From Fragum whitleyi (Eukaryota; Mollusca; Bivalvia; Cardiida; Cardiidae), in assembly GCA_948146395.1 (NCBI GenBank), contig OX411546.1, positions 21,926,449 to 21,990,448 on the forward strand: a stretch of 64,000 bases of DNA, written 5' to 3'. This document shows, one piece after another, positions 43,525 to 55,675 of the stretch. How positions within the stretch are numbered: position 1 is the stretch's first letter; every line of letters starts with the position of its first letter. The notes beneath the pieces were generated by a model. It saw nothing but the letters and a program-made list of their open reading frames with translations, did no database searches and was not told the origin of the DNA. The translations under genes and the position numbers were made by a program.

Positions 43525-43835
43525 AACTTGATTCGATTGGCTCGGTTGGTAGAGCATCTTATTTCAAAACTATTGTATTTAAATCGCATGGGTTCGATTC
43601 CCGGGCTGGCACTTTAATAAACTAATTGTCTTTCGGATGAGACGTCAAACCGAGGTCCCGTGAGACGGTGCTTTACACCGAGCACGTTTAAGCACCATGG
43701 CGGATCTCAGCAGTAGTTTCGTCATGTATCCTTGCACTATCCCCCGTAACAACTAACCGTCTTCTTAGGGCGTCGCTTATATTGGCAAATGCTATGGTAG
43801 CGACGATAAATAAACGAAAGTAATCAAACCAAAGC
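43525..43835 (+). repeat. tRNA-derived SINE with conserved body, copy 2
   Basis: The head attggctcggttggtagagc (A box) and gggttcgattcccgggctgg (B box) are followed by 'ctttcggatgagacgtcaaa', 'ccgaggtcccgtgagacggt', 'agcagtagtttcgtcatgta' and 'taacaactaaccgtcttctt'. It is the most complete copy. Confidence 0.92.
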
Positions 43836-43844
43836 ATTTCCAAC

Positions 43845-44060
43845 AATTTCAATGTGCACCAGGCAAAGACTCTGATCAGCCTGTGCATCCACACAGTCTG
43901 ACCAGATTCTTTACTAAGCGCCCTGTAGAAAGATAAGACATGAAAGTATCTTTAGACAGTCAGAATTCCTTGTAGTTGCACTGTATTGCTGTCAAGGCTA
44001 CCCAATGCTTGTACCTTACGAACATGTTAAATTGTTGGAAATGTCACGCACTGGTTCAAA
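43845..44060. repeat. Dispersed repeat 'aacaatttcaattgtgc', copy 2
   Basis: It runs from tttccaacaatttcaatgtg through 'tgcatccacacagtctgacc' to 'aaattgttggaaatgtcacg', whose end is inverted to its start. It inserted directly after the SINE. Confidence 0.65.
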
Positions 44061-44159
44061 TGTCTTTGAAACAGTATGATAGTCAATGAGTCAATTCATT
44101 GAAAAGTTATTGCAATGTGTTTAATATGAAACTAGATTGTTAGATAAGAAGATGTACAA

Positions 44160-44340
44160 TAACTTAAGCTACACTGACCGAAGGTCATTGGGGCTATTGT
44201 CCTCACGCTTTGTTCATCGTTCGTCTGTCCGTCCGTGCGTCTGGTCGTAAACTTTTTCCTAAAAAATCTTCATGCGTACAACCTTTAGTCAATCAGGACA
44301 CGTATTTAAAACAAAGTTGATTCATATTAAGGTAATCGTA
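44160..44340. repeat. Repeat with gtccgtc tract
   Basis: actgaccgaaggtcattggg, 'ttcgtctgtccgtccgtgcg' and 'cgtaaactttttcct' match 54380-54480. Confidence 0.6.
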
Positions 44341-44887
44341 TTTAGCTTTTTCAGCTTCATAATTCAATGAATTCGAAATGATTCTCTACGTTTCTAGTGA
44401 AAAACATTTCGTCAGCTATCGCAGTTTTATCGAGAGACTACTATGTGTGCAAGTATAGTCTACAAAATAGCCTCGCGCTTATTGGACTTGAAAACTTGTC
44501 CCATAGATCTACGCTAACCTCCGATGCTGAACATCGATAGATTGGGATAGGCTCGCCAGTCAGAGAGCTCAATTTCTTTCCAATAGAGTATGAATGAAAT
44601 TTTCGACCAACCAGAATACTGTTTTGTTTTTTTCTATCGGCGGACGGTGAATCTAAAAATTAAATCATTTGTTGGAATATGTATCAAAATTTTGCCCCCC
44701 CCCCCTCACCCATGAATGTATTTTAAGAGAACAAAGAGTTTAATTAATCAAGAACATAGACTAAAAGAGATTGATTGAAGGAAGAAAATCAGGAAAATTG
44801 AAACCCTTATGTCTAGTTTTCATCTATTCTAAAAGACAAGGAAACTACGCTGAGAATGAATACATCATCGTCGTTCAGTGACTCAAA

Positions 44888-44932
44888 CATCGCAACTACA
44901 GCTTAATCCAAGCTGTAGTTTCGAGGTTATTA
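44888..44932. repeat. Hairpin of the actacagctt family, copy 3
   Basis: catcgcaactacagcttaat and ccaagctgtagtttcgag pair over about 17 bp. Confidence 0.75.
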
Positions 44933-44939
44933 GTCGCAA

Positions 44940-46899
44940 AACGACGTTTTGTATATTTCTTATAATCTAAGAAGCATCGTGTTCTGAAAGACAATATGCA
45001 CCCTAATACCGCTTAGTCAGAGATTCAAGTATAAAGTATCATCCAAAGATGATAGTTATGTGTTCGGCTTTCCTTTAGGTTTAAGCCCGATACCGTAACT
45101 ATGTGGGATAATTGCATGCTTTAGATGCTGATTTATGGGTTAGAAGCATAGCATTATGCAAGATACCATTTGTATTGCGTTACCGATGTTTAAACGTATA
45201 TTGTGTTAGAATGCGTTTAGGATTTCCTTTGTCATGAATACTCGAATTCAACTAGACAACGATTAATGAAGCACACAGCAAGGGCGTAACTCCCATTACG
45301 CAATTTACGCAAGTGCGTAAAAGAAATTAATCCGTTGAAAAATATTGTTGATAAATGATCATAACATCGAAACTACAGCTTAATCAATCAATTCGATTTT
45401 TTGATTATCTACGAACGCTAAAATCATTAAAAGGGAGCGGAGGGAGGACTTCGTCTTTTGTCACAGTCCACATATCGCCTTTATCCTTTATACTCTTTGG
45501 TTGTCTCCTTCTGGGTGCGTATAAATTTCAAAGTCCTAGTTACGCCTATGCACAGCGCTAATATCTAAATCAATATTTTTTACAAGACAAAATTTTGATG
45601 CAATGCATCAAAGTAGGCCGCAAATTATTTGGTTATCATCAATGAATAATGTATTTTTCTTTTTAGCTTATCTGTTTTCTAAGAAAACTTGAGGTATGGA
45701 GATTATTTTAGCGGCGTTGGCATTGTTGTTGTTGACCTGTTGTTGTTGAAGATATCTTCATAAAATTTAGCATGTATGTTCACTATCTCAAGAGCTATCC
45801 AGACAATCAAGGGGGGCAACTCTGAAAAGGGGTTTTTGTAAGAGTCCCTTTTTCCACTCAGCTTTTTGTATTAGCCAGCACCTGCAGCCAAGAACAGCCA
45901 AGGGTTGCACCCATAGGCGGTGCTCTTGTTAGAATAATATATTCACTCAACCTTCATGCTTATGTATGCGGAGTTATCCGAAGAAATGAGCATAAAGAAA
46001 GAAAATACAGACTCAAAATAATAGCACAAACAATTCTGAAATCAGAACACGAGGCAAAAGATTCAAGTTATCATTCAATAGCTTTCATTCAAACTAGTAC
46101 TAAGACTGTACCTATTTGAAGTAAAAGGACGTACTTCGGTTGTCCCAAAATAGTTTGGTTAGAAAAAGTGATATGCTCCCTTTGTCACATTGTTTTAATG
46201 CTTGAATATCAGTAACTGGCTTGAAATTATGTTATGCTAAGTGCCAGACAACTGCTACATATCACACATAGGGTTAGATTGATTAAGGTAGAAACATTTA
46301 TTCTCTAGACCAGAGCTTTGATATAAGTAAGAACACACTTTTGTACCAAAATGATTTCGAGTGTAATTGTGCACAATGAAGTATTGTGGTTTTTTTTAAA
46401 ACCGCAAAAATGCCATTTTTACTATATGTTTAACAAGACCAAAACAGACAGGAGAGTAACCATAGATGTATATCCTGTGAGAAACACTATGATGTAAAAA
46501 AATGCAGAAAGTAGGGGAAAAGAGAGTAAAAACTAGGTCAAACAAGTCTGAGTGATCAGTCATCTTAATGAAATGTGCAATATTTGTAAAATCAACTTCA
46601 TAACCCAAAACCCTGCTTTTATTGCTCAATAATTTTCATTACAAAACAGTTTTTGAAAAACTGTTGTTTGATCCAGGCTGCATTATACGGTTTTCTTTGT
46701 TTTGAATACAAACATTGGACAGGTTTTATAATAATGTATCCCTAATCCCCCATGGTCATATTCAAAACGCTTTCATACTGGTAGGCCGCTTCTGCGGCCT
46801 ATCAATAAAGAGCTCTAAACGCATAAATTAATGATCATTAAAGGACGAGCTTATCTTACATTGTCTGACATCCGACTATTTATTGATTCATCGTCTCTA
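44940..46899. other. Unassigned
   Basis: It contains an element end (agggcgtaactcccattacg) at about 45286, a decayed actacagctt half (cgaaactacagcttaatcaa) at 45368 and an end of the gtccgtc repeat class near 45880. No exon was supported. Confidence 0.3.
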
Positions 46900-47172
46900 C
46901 CGTATCATATGCGTATTTAAGCGACGACCCGACAAAATACAGTTAGTTGTTCGGGGTAAAGTGCAAGAATCAAGACGAAGCTTCTGCTGAGATCTGCCAT
47001 GTTTCTTCAACGTGCTCGATGTAGAGTACTAACACACGCGGTCTCGGGTAAACCTCTCAACCCAAAAACATCTAGTTAGATAGTGTGACAGCCTGGGAAT
47101 CGAACTCTAAATATCGCGCTTCATTTTTTTTAAATTAGGTGCTTTACCGACTGAGCTAATAGGCCTTGTAAT
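46900..47172 (-). repeat. tRNA-derived SINE with conserved body, copy 3 (diverged)
   Basis: On minus it has 'gcctattagctcagtcggta', a damaged B box (gttcgattcccaggctg) and the body words 'gaggtttacccgagaccgcg' and 'gatctcagcagaagcttcgt'. Confidence 0.8.
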
Positions 47173-47243
47173 ATATTACATTTCGATTGCCTTTTCACTT
47201 TGAAGGCCTTTAAATCAACGTACGCGATATAGGTTAAGGCTTA

Positions 47244-47418
47244 GGGCCAGCTTACTTCTGGCCCGAGCGGGTCCCATTTTTTTTGTTGTTGTTACGGGAC
47301 ATAATTTGAAAACTGTTTGCAATATCTTGTCATCCGGAACACAGGGCTGGTTTCTTATTGTGGCCCGGCTGAGAAACAACAAAAATGGGACCCGCATGGG
47401 CCAGAAATAATATGGCCC
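47244..47418. mobile_element. GGGCCAACTTATTTCTGGCC MITE, copy 1 (short)
   Basis: The ends gggccagcttacttctggcc and ggccagaaataatatggccc are inverted. The inside has half of the gctttgcacgtgca-type core (gggacataatttgaaaactg). Confidence 0.8.
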
Positions 47419-49242
47419 GTATTTAGGTCTATCTCGGCATGTACGGCTATCTCCTTTTGAATAGTGAATCAATGATTTTGATCTCACTGCTATTTTTCCG
47501 TCCTATCTCTTTCTCGTTTCAATCCTATTTTATGTACGCATAGGGCAGAATACGAAACAACGTTTAGCGTATAGCCCCCAGATGTATGGAAGATAACCAT
47601 TGGCTGAATATAAACCGGAAATTCTTTTCAACCAATCAAGATCGTTGAATTAATGTAATCAATTGAAACAGTAATCGTGAAATAATTCCCGGTTATAAAT
47701 TAAGAATTGGTTTGTATGCCAATACAGATAGCCTTATTTAACCATCTAGTAGACTTTTAGCTCAAGTTTCACTTATGTCGTCTAGAAATGAGCTAATTCC
47801 GGATTCATATATAGGCTATTTTGGTGATTTGATACGAAAAAAAAATGCAAAATAGAGATTTCAATATCATATTTCAGGGATGATCTCGTAGTTCATCGAA
47901 TATAATAAATCATTCAATGTAATAAATGTAGATGTTTGTGTAATTTATTACATCTGGGCAATCAAATTTTAACTACAGCTTACACGAATCTATAGCTATA
48001 AGTCGCCAATCGTTGATATATATTTTGTGAGTCATCACGCGAAATCGACCATCCAGTAAGTACATGTATTTGTAAAAGAAATTGGGTAAAGCGGAGGCCA
48101 ACTAGAAGTTTATTTTTGAAAGTAATTATATAACAAGAACGGTTGGATTTTCATTCTAGATTAATAAAATCTGCTTAAATAGATTTTCTTAAAGAGAATC
48201 ATTTTGTATGTTAATACTATGCAGTGCTCATAATTACACCACTTTTTTGGCTCTGTTTAGATGACGTCAGATAGGGTGAACGAAAGCGAGGCATAAGTTT
48301 TTTGATAATTTCACTGGTAAGGCTGTGAATTTATCAAAATGATAATATACCGTTAATCTACGATAACTACCGAAAAACATTAAAGAATATCCTTCCTTCA
48401 ACTTAAGATATATTCGTTTGAATTTTACAGGATTTTCCTCACCATATGAGCATGAGCATTTAGTTACCATTTTAAAATGTTACGTTACTGGAAAGGGGCC
48501 TTCGTTACAAATATTCTCTTGCGGCGTTTGTTATTAATATAATTTTTTTTTCGTTTTAAGACTTTCCAAGGACCCTTCTTATATTTTTTTTCTTTTTATG
48601 TATTTTGTTTTCGGTTGAAGTCTCAGTCAGCATTTTTCTGATGTCGCTAACAACAGTTTGTAATCCGAATCAAGGCGTATTCAGTATTACAATATCGTCA
48701 TTATAAAATCCAGTTATTTAGACTCAATGCGAGAAATATGATGCCCGTATATGATATTTTGTGATTTAAAAGATAATGTTGCATAGATATTGAAATCATA
48801 TATTTAAGCGGATATGTGAAATTAAAGCAATCCCACATGGAATTTTGATACAACTAATGGCATCCTTTGTCATAATTTTTCCCATCGTACTTATAAAATG
48901 GCCTAAAAAGTAGATCTGTAAGAAATTTAATTACGAAATTATAGCCAAACTTTTTGTTATCTTAAAAAGTTATTACTTTTTATTTCGATTAGATCGTGAT
49001 TTTTAGAGCTTTAAGCATATTAGAATGGCTCTCAAAGACTCATCCAGATGTCTTTGCGTCCAACCGCCCGCCTCCCCGTTTGCATATAACACCTCCCCAT
49101 CAGATTGTTTTTCGTTGTAACATTATCGCGAAAGTGGAATCATTTAGTGATTTAAAATTAAATCGTTGGCGGAAAAAGAAACTTTGTTTATGTGCAGTGA
49201 CAATGTTAGACCAGTAGAAAATTGTATCATAAATGAATCATA
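47419..49242. other. Unassigned, with a diverged TGTGACCC MITE piece at about 48029-48130
   Basis: gtgagtcatcacgcgaaatc at 48029 is a decayed MITE end. Frames at 48267-48470 (minus) and 48996-49217 (plus) show no motif. Confidence 0.3.
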
Positions 49243-49503
49243 TGTGACCCGTCACGCGAAAAGGGACCATCTGGGAACTCTTAAAAATAAATATTCGGAA
49301 AAGGGATTGGGTCCAACATAGACCAACTAGAGGTCGCATTTCAAAGATTCTTTCACTGGAAGGAAGATTATTCATTCTAGATTTAGAAAATAAGCAAAGT
49401 GCGAAAAGTCTCGACCTAGTCAGTCTGCGCAGTCCGCGTAGTCTAACTAGGGTCGACACTTTACGGACTACCAAGATGGTCCCTTTTCGCGTGACGGGTC
49501 ACA
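49243..49503. mobile_element. TGTGACCCGTCACGC MITE, complete copy 2
   Basis: The ends tgtgacccgtcacgcgaaaa and ttttcgcgtgacgggtcaca are perfectly inverted over about 20 bp and continue inverted into gggaccatct. Confidence 0.92.
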
Positions 49504-49684
49504 GATTATAGATTCCTTCTTTGGCAGAAGGTAGTCTATCCCTAATTACTATACTCAAACGCAAAAGAAACTAGGCATAATGTTTGGGGATTTTTTGCAG
49601 GCATCTATATGAACTAAACATAAACAAATTTGGTACCAATGCAGATAATTCAATTATCCACAAAATGGTTTGTTTGTTTGTTTG

Positions 49685-49880
49685 AATGGGCTTTACGCCG
49701 CTTTCAACTTTCGCTGTTATATCGCGGCGGCCGGAGACCTAACAATGGATTCCTGGTATTTCTTTCACCTGTACTACCATTAACCCTTTCCTAGCCTCCC
49801 ACTACTATCTCGCATAGGTTTACGATTATCTACCAATTGGCGAGAGACAATCGTCGGAAAGGATATTTGCCGCCATCCAC
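49685..49880 (+). repeat. SINE-like repeat 'tttacgccgctttcaac', copy 4
   Basis: gggctttacgccgctttcaa, 'atcgcggcggccggagac', 'cctggtatttctttcacctg' and 'cgagagacaatcgtcggaaa' match the other copies. Confidence 0.8.
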
Positions 49881-50053
49881 AAAATGGGATGGTTCGTTTG
49901 GAAACTTAAGATTGTAAAGACATGTGATATCTATTAAACTGCGCAAGGGATCAAGATAAAAAATACACAAATTTTGAAATGTCGAAAATTTGGTTTCGAA
50001 CGAACTGAATTGAGGTTTTAGAACCTTCAAAGGATGGATATGGAAAAGTTTCG

Positions 50054-50290
50054 TTAATATCGGGTATGTCCTCCATGATGACGTATTACCTGTACAATAC
50101 GACGTCTCATTGGGTTGACGTACCGTTGTACGACCAACGGAGGAATGAGGTTCGCTTCGACCCACAAAGCCTGCTCCAGCTCCTGCAAATTGTTAACATT
50201 ATGCCTGACCCTTATTTTTAGATTTTTCGATCAAGCAGATTTCAAAATATGCTCGACAGGCTTAAGGTCAGGGGAAACGGCTGGCCACGG
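50054..50290 (-). pseudogene. Tc1/mariner transposase, C-terminal relic
   Basis: On minus 79 codons read in one frame from WPAVSPDLKPVEHILKSA through a TGA to NNLQELEQALWVE, VVQRYVNPMRRRIVQVIRHH and GGHTRY, then TAA. PWPA-SPDL-P-EH is the block carrying the third catalytic acid (E) of the DDE triad, and MRRR...GGHTRY is the usual end of Tc1-type transposases. The E is kept, but there is an in-frame stop after KSA, and upstream of the block the frame is lost (a shift near 50295). Only the last quarter of the protein is recognisable, so it is inactive. It is unrelated in strand or spacing to nearby SINEs. Confidence 0.93.
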
Positions 50291-50893
50291 CAAGATTTAT
50301 GCCAAGTTTCTTTTGTGTTTGAGTATATATGTTGAAGTCGGCTTGATGTCGGAAAGCTTCGAAAGACATCGTCTAACATCGGCTTTAACGAAACATTTCC
50401 GGATTTTACGTCATAGTCGAAGCAGTACTCTATCGTCGTAAGTGCCTATACAATGTATAGGTACTTAAGACAATTTAGCACTGCAATGGCGTGATCTATG
50501 ACGAAATTACTACGTCATTAACTTCCGCTAGCTATCTTTAGGGGGAAAACATCATTCGAGAACATTCGGGAACCCTCGGCGATTTTATGGAAAAGTCCGA
50601 GCGAAGTTCCGAATGCATTCGAGAAAGCTAGTTTCATGCCGGTACATCGGTTTCATTTTTTTCATAAGGGGTGAATTACGTTAAGTAAATTGCAATATCT
50701 AAAATATTGTTCCAATCTCGGCGTTTTGGGAAGGCATATTCTTTGGAATCGTCTTCTCTAATACAGATTCTTGTTTTTTGCTTTTTTCGGAAAGTATGGG
50801 AGCGATCCATCGCTCGAAAAGTTTTTGAATTGAGGACTTACAATAGAAAAACCGGAGTTGAAGAAAGCTTGATTTACATTGATTTAATTTACA

Positions 50894-51115
50894 TTATTTT
50901 CTCTCAAGTAACAGCATGACGTAGGTTTCCATTTTCTTTTGATTTCTTTGTGTGAAAGTTTGGTGCAGACGACACTTCAGCATCTCGTCTGCGTATCGAA
51001 TTTCTGCCGCCATGAAATTTAAAGCCCCAACATCGGTTATTCCCGTCATATGATTGACGTTTCGTTCGAACATGCTATGTGCTGACGTATCGAGTTGCAC
51101 GGATTTTACACACAT
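50894..51115 (-). CDS. Possible small ORF or terminal exon, unidentified
   Basis: From an ATG at 51115 (context AACGAAATG) the minus strand is open for 73 codons to TAA. The segment includes NHMTGITDVGALNFMAAEIR and YADEMLKCRLHQTFTQRN. The codon mix is richer in G and C at third positions than the surroundings. The frame is also open upstream to 51178, and tttcaaattag just before could be an acceptor, which would make this a last exon. No family is recognised. There is no adjacent promoter evidence. Confidence 0.3.
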   Translation of the reverse strand: MCVKSVQLDTSAHSMFERNVNHMTGITDVGALNFMAAEIRYADEMLKCRLHQTFTQRNQKKMETYVMLLLERK

Positions 51116-52121
51116 TTCGTTTCTTACGCCTCTAATTTGAAATGGACACTTTTCAAAGTCAGGCCATCCAATTTCCAATGAAATTCAAAACTTGATATCC
51201 CAATTGTCCAAAACTGTTGTTTGAGGTTTAATAGTGCAGACATCTGTAGGGAGATAATTATAGTGCGTAAGTCGGCGTAATTGGTCCCTTGCTAAACATA
51301 TGCATGCCAGAACTTTTAATGCAATAGAATTGTATTTGTCCACCAACATTGGACAATGTTACAATGAGTTTGCAGTAAAAAGGGGAGAAAGTATCAAATT
51401 ATCAAAACATTTTTCTAAAGCATTGCAAACGTACCGGTTAAGGTACTGGACACGTAATAGTTCCACAATATTTCGGAAGCCATGAGTTTTAACAGAGATA
51501 ACCGTGGTTAACCTAATGATTTCATTAGGAAACCTCGGTTAACATTGTGAAAAGTCATGAAATCTTGGGTAACTATTGTATGTCCACTACCTTAATAATC
51601 AGTTGGATTATCCCTTTGGCGTTGAAGATTTTTATAGCACAAATATACAAGTCCTCACCCTCGAAAGCTCCCTCTATTTGCCAAGCTTTATCGGCATTGC
51701 GAATAGGGAGACCTCGGGGAATCGGATCATATGTGCTTCAGACCAAATACGATTTTGTGACTTGGACCTTCGACCAACTTCGAAAATGTTAATTTCTAAT
51801 CCGTTCTTACCAATAAAAAGTTGTGATTTGGAAATCTACAAGTGTTCTTTATCAAATATCATCGGTATTCATTTCTTAAAATATATCGTCTTCGGGCTTC
51901 AAAAACATCGAAACAGCAGCTTTAATCAAACTGTTAATTTGACCATTTGGTCGCGCGAAGACGTAACTTGTTTTTGGTGGCATATTTATGAGGTAGGTGG
52001 ATAACATTGATCAGTTATTGCGTATCTATTCAATTATTTTGGGAGTCTGATCTGAATTTTCACTTTACGTCAAGGTTATGTCATTTGAAATGCCGGGCAT
52101 ATGCTCGTATTTCTTATCTCG
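51116..52121. other. Unassigned, repeat-like
   Basis: A 142-codon frame is open on plus at 51576-52004. It runs through a decayed hairpin (tcgtcttcgggc ... gcgcgaagacg) and has no motif, so it is not called. taaccgtggttaacctaatg at about 51501 pairs with cattaggaaacctcggttaa. Confidence 0.35.
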
Positions 52122-52193
52122 TTGGCTCAGTGCGAAACAGTTGTTACTGCCTGTAAACAAAGAGGCAGTTACAACTGTTTGGCGCTGAGCCAT
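52122..52193. repeat. Hairpin of the gctcagcgcgaaacag family, copy 2
   Basis: The arms ttggctcagtgcgaaacagt + tgttactgcct and aggcagtt + acaactgtttggcgctgagc surround a short loop. Confidence 0.85.
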
Positions 52194-52549
52194 CGAATTA
52201 TTTTGTCAATTTTTCTGTCTTTCTAACAAGAATTTCTCGTGTCAGTGTAATTGACCCTTGTGACGTAAAACGAGTAATCCTTCATATATCCAAACTGATA
52301 TATCCCTGCTCGTATTACAGTCATTTGATACAGAAAGGTAACTCGTGCCAAAATGTCTTTTTAAATGTAATTACACCCGAAATGAATATCCTTATTGATT
52401 AGCGATTTCGTGATTGATTGTATCAGAACTGTAACAATATCATTAGGGAGACCCTTTCGCTACAAAAAATCAAGTGAAGACCTAATTTTTGGTTACAATG
52501 GAAAAAAAGATAGGTCGCATCTATAAATAAAGACGTTGATTGATACTTA

Positions 52550-52950
52550 CCGAACCGCCGAGGGTTTCCGATTGGCTTTTCCGTAAACTGAAAAGTACCT
52601 CGGACGTAAGTGTAGTAATTTTTTGTCATTTTAAGTTATTCGGCTTCTGGTGGTACTTTGGTTAATGCGTTTGAAGAATAGCAAATTCCTTCAATGCTTT
52701 CAGATCGTCTGTGGCGATCTTTTTTGCGTCTGTGGCGATTTTTTTGGCATGTTATAATTGGAAAGCAAAATTCCAAGTTTTACCTTTCGTAGATTTAATT
52801 TTTCGCAGCGTCATCAGCAGTTATGTTTGTGACGTCATATGGACTCACTTGCGAAATAACGCGCTTTCATGGCTGTGCCCGTATTATTCCCGAGGTCAAT
52901 TCCGTAGAATGGCCGAGGGTTCCCGAGTGACAAAGCGATGTTGACATAGC
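52550..52950 (-). repeat. Dispersed element, inverted copy of 18040-18480
   Basis: Read on minus it matches the 18-kb copy from the gttcccgagtgacaaag end to 'ttactacacttacgtccgag'. An internal block, gatcgtctgtggcgatcttt, is duplicated (tgcgtctgtggcgatttttt). Confidence 0.75.
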
Positions 52951-53572
52951 TGGCGTTTCGTCAACTTGTACTCGTTATCCATATATTCTATGTAGCTCTT
53001 CTTTTCTTTTACTCTTCGAAATTTTTGTCATTACACATATATGGTTTGCTGGCTAGGTGCAAAATTGTCTGGAAATGCCATGTTTGAAAATTAATAAAAG
53101 AGGATTAATGAAATATAATTGGGGATCACACGGGGAAGCTATTCAAAAGAAACGTTAAAAAAATGTCGTTGTAAAATGTATTATTCTCTTTTCTTTTTGC
53201 TCAGATACCAATAATAAAATTGAATGATGCTCTTCTCTGGACTCTTTACACCCGATTTGTTTGATTGTAGCAGTGTGCTTCAATAGACAAATACGGCGAA
53301 CTGCTCATAACCAAGGCCTTGTACCTATCTGATCCGAATTCAGTGATCTTTTAATTTGCTTACAAAACGTTCAATTACAAGTGAAAACCTACCTAAAAAT
53401 GTTTTCTTTGTTGTGAATGGAACACCTGCTTAAAACTGTAATAATTTAGTCTACATTACAGAAAATACTACTGTATTCCTTTTCATGAATAAGTTGGTAA
53501 ACGGGTATAAAAATATGAACTTTAAGCGTTTATATTTTCGGAGACAGATCGCGCAGTGACTAGATGGTGCAT
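52951..53572. other. AT-rich, unassigned
   Basis: No exon or repeat border was supported. Confidence 0.35.
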
Positions 53573-53698
53573 AATTAGATTGTTAGGTTTATATTGTGCA
53601 TACAATTATTGTACCTACATTCTTTGGATTATGTGGGAATAATCCAAAGAATGTAGGTACAATAATTGTATGCACAATATAAACCTAACACTCTAATT
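53573..53698. repeat. 60-bp near-perfect hairpin
   Basis: The arms 53573-53632 and 53639-53698 pair over 60 bp with a single mismatch around the 6-nt loop gtggga. Ends: aattagattgttaggtttat and ataaacctaacactctaatt. No other copy was found in the window. Confidence 0.95.
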
Positions 53699-54379
53699 GT
53701 GGTCTCAATATTATAAAGTCTTGTGAGGAAAAGGGGGGACTTTGTGAAATATTTGATAACCGAGCTCATATTACGACATTTTGACAATAATCGTCTCAAG
53801 TTTTGGGAAGGTCTTTTTTCACTAGGTAATGAAGAAAAATATTTAGTTTTTTTTTTCTTTTCAGCGATATGCTTTGGTCTGGTATTTCCTAGATTAATCT
53901 TATCTAAACATCTTGATGAATTTTCAATAATGACTTAAATAAGAAAGAAATATGCATAAAAGAATTTTCTTTCAAAAAAGGCTGTAAATTAGATGCTTTT
54001 TTCTGTCTGTTACTTTTCGCGCCTTCCGCATTGGTGACATTGATATGTATTTCTTTAAATTTGAGTTTCCAATCGGTTATGAAAAATAAGGGTAAAACCA
54101 GTTCAGTATGAAAAACCTTTGGCGGGTCTAATAAACCACGGTTCTAAGTTGATACTTTTTGCCGAATATTGTGTTCTTTCTATTCTCAACAGCACGTTTG
54201 AACAATCTGTAATTCCAAATAATAGTTAGTAACAATTTCTGGTAATAGCTATATATCGAATGCATTCTACGTATGATAGAAGTTTTACCCCGGTCAGTCT
54301 TCAAAATCCGTACTGCGTTTGAGAACTTTTAAACATGGCATCGAGCTTTGCGAGTAGGTTTACGTACAAATCGGTGCGT
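53699..54379. other. AT-rich, unassigned
   Basis: A plus frame at 53723-53938 has no motif. No exon was supported. Confidence 0.3.
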
Positions 54380-54900
54380 TATTATTACCTCCACTACCCG
54401 AAGGCCACTGGGACTATTGTCGTGGCGCTATGTCCGTCGTGCGTCCGTGCGTCGTCCGTGTGTACAGTCGCAAACTTTTTCTTTAAATTTTTCTCCTCAG
54501 AAAATATTGGAAAATTTTCAACCAAACTCCACAGGAATGATTCTTGGGTGACCCCATTTCAACGTTGTTCAAGAAATTGTGATCCAATGAAAAACGTGGC
54601 TTTTATGAACGTGGCTTATTTCCAAATATGGTAAAAGTGATCCTTTAGTCAGCCTTTGTCAGACTACAAAATAAATGTTTTCAGATGCAAAATATGCCTT
54701 TTATTGGCGGAGGTCACTTCCATATAAAGTGAAAACCTTGAATTTATATTGATGAAATCACCAAATGTCACTGGAATGATCCCTTGGTGACCCTTAATTA
54801 GAGTAAAAAAACTATTGTGATTAGATGGAAATTTGTCTTTCAAGGAAACAATTTTTCAAAACCTAAAAGATGGATATCAACCAAATATCAGGCCTGTGGA
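54380..54900. repeat. Repeat with gtccgtc tract
   Basis: ctacccgaaggccactggga, 'cgtcgtgcgtccgtgcgtcg' and 'cgcaaactttttctt' open it. 'ccacaggaatgattcttggg' and 'tcactggaatgatcccttgg' are internal modules. Confidence 0.6.
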
Positions 54901-55435
54901 GCGGATCTGCTGCTAAAGCAGCTCTAATTTTGTTTGATTGCTTAGTACGTAATTTTGCTTTTTCAGAGTAAATGAAATATTATCTTTTTTCGTGACACTT
55001 TCTCGTCGTAACCTATTTGAAAACATTATTAACGGAATACATGTATTTGATTAGTAGATTTTAGTACACATGTTTTAGTTAGTGAGTGCATACTAATTTT
55101 CAGTTAGCTGAAAGAATGCCCTATCAGCTCGTGATCTATAATTACGCGCTTTCTAATTATTCAAATAATTTTACAGAGGCTCGCATAGTCTTGTTGTATT
55201 CCAATTACGGAGATAACTATCCTAGTCTTATTGGCCAGTCTCTAGTTTTTAGTAAACTGTGCGGTTCTGAAAATGAAAAACTTCGTTAGAAAACGATAAT
55301 TTCTTTGTCATGTAAATGATTTGATGTCTAAAACTCTCCCCTAATTATGAAAGTGAGTAAGTAATCATCAGCCCAATAAAATTGGCGGGGTCCAGCATTG
55401 AGTTTCAAAATAGTAACGTCAGCGAAACGGTTAAG

Positions 55436-55675
55436 AAATGGTTCCCCGCTTATGCGTATTGGCTAGGACCAGCCATATTTACCAAATTGAAACCGTTCGC
55501 GAAGCGTTTTTAGAAAAGGTACCCTGCTTACGCTATTGGCAAGGACCAACCCCTACGTTCCAGATGAAAACGTACGTGAAACGTTTGAGAATTGGAACCC
55601 GGCTTTGCACGTGTACACATGTGCAAAGCGGGGTTCCAATTTTCAAACGTTTCTCAAACGTATAGTACCCTGAAC
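55436..55675. mobile_element. gctttgcacgtgca-core MITE, copy 5, with tandem arm
   Basis: The right half is a strong palindrome (attggaacccggctttgcac / gtgcaaagcggggttccaat, then aaacgtttctcaaacg). To its left 'accccgctta' + 'gcgtattggc' style units are repeated with 'aaccgttcgcgaagcg'. Confidence 0.7.

Noticed and set aside
50115..50441. 108-codon plus ORF
   Set aside because: Antisense shadow of the Tc1/mariner relic on minus.
51576..52004. 142-codon plus-strand ORF
   Set aside because: No motif, low-complexity AT-rich codons, and it runs through a decayed hairpin; an ORF of this length is expected by chance about once in a window of this size and composition.
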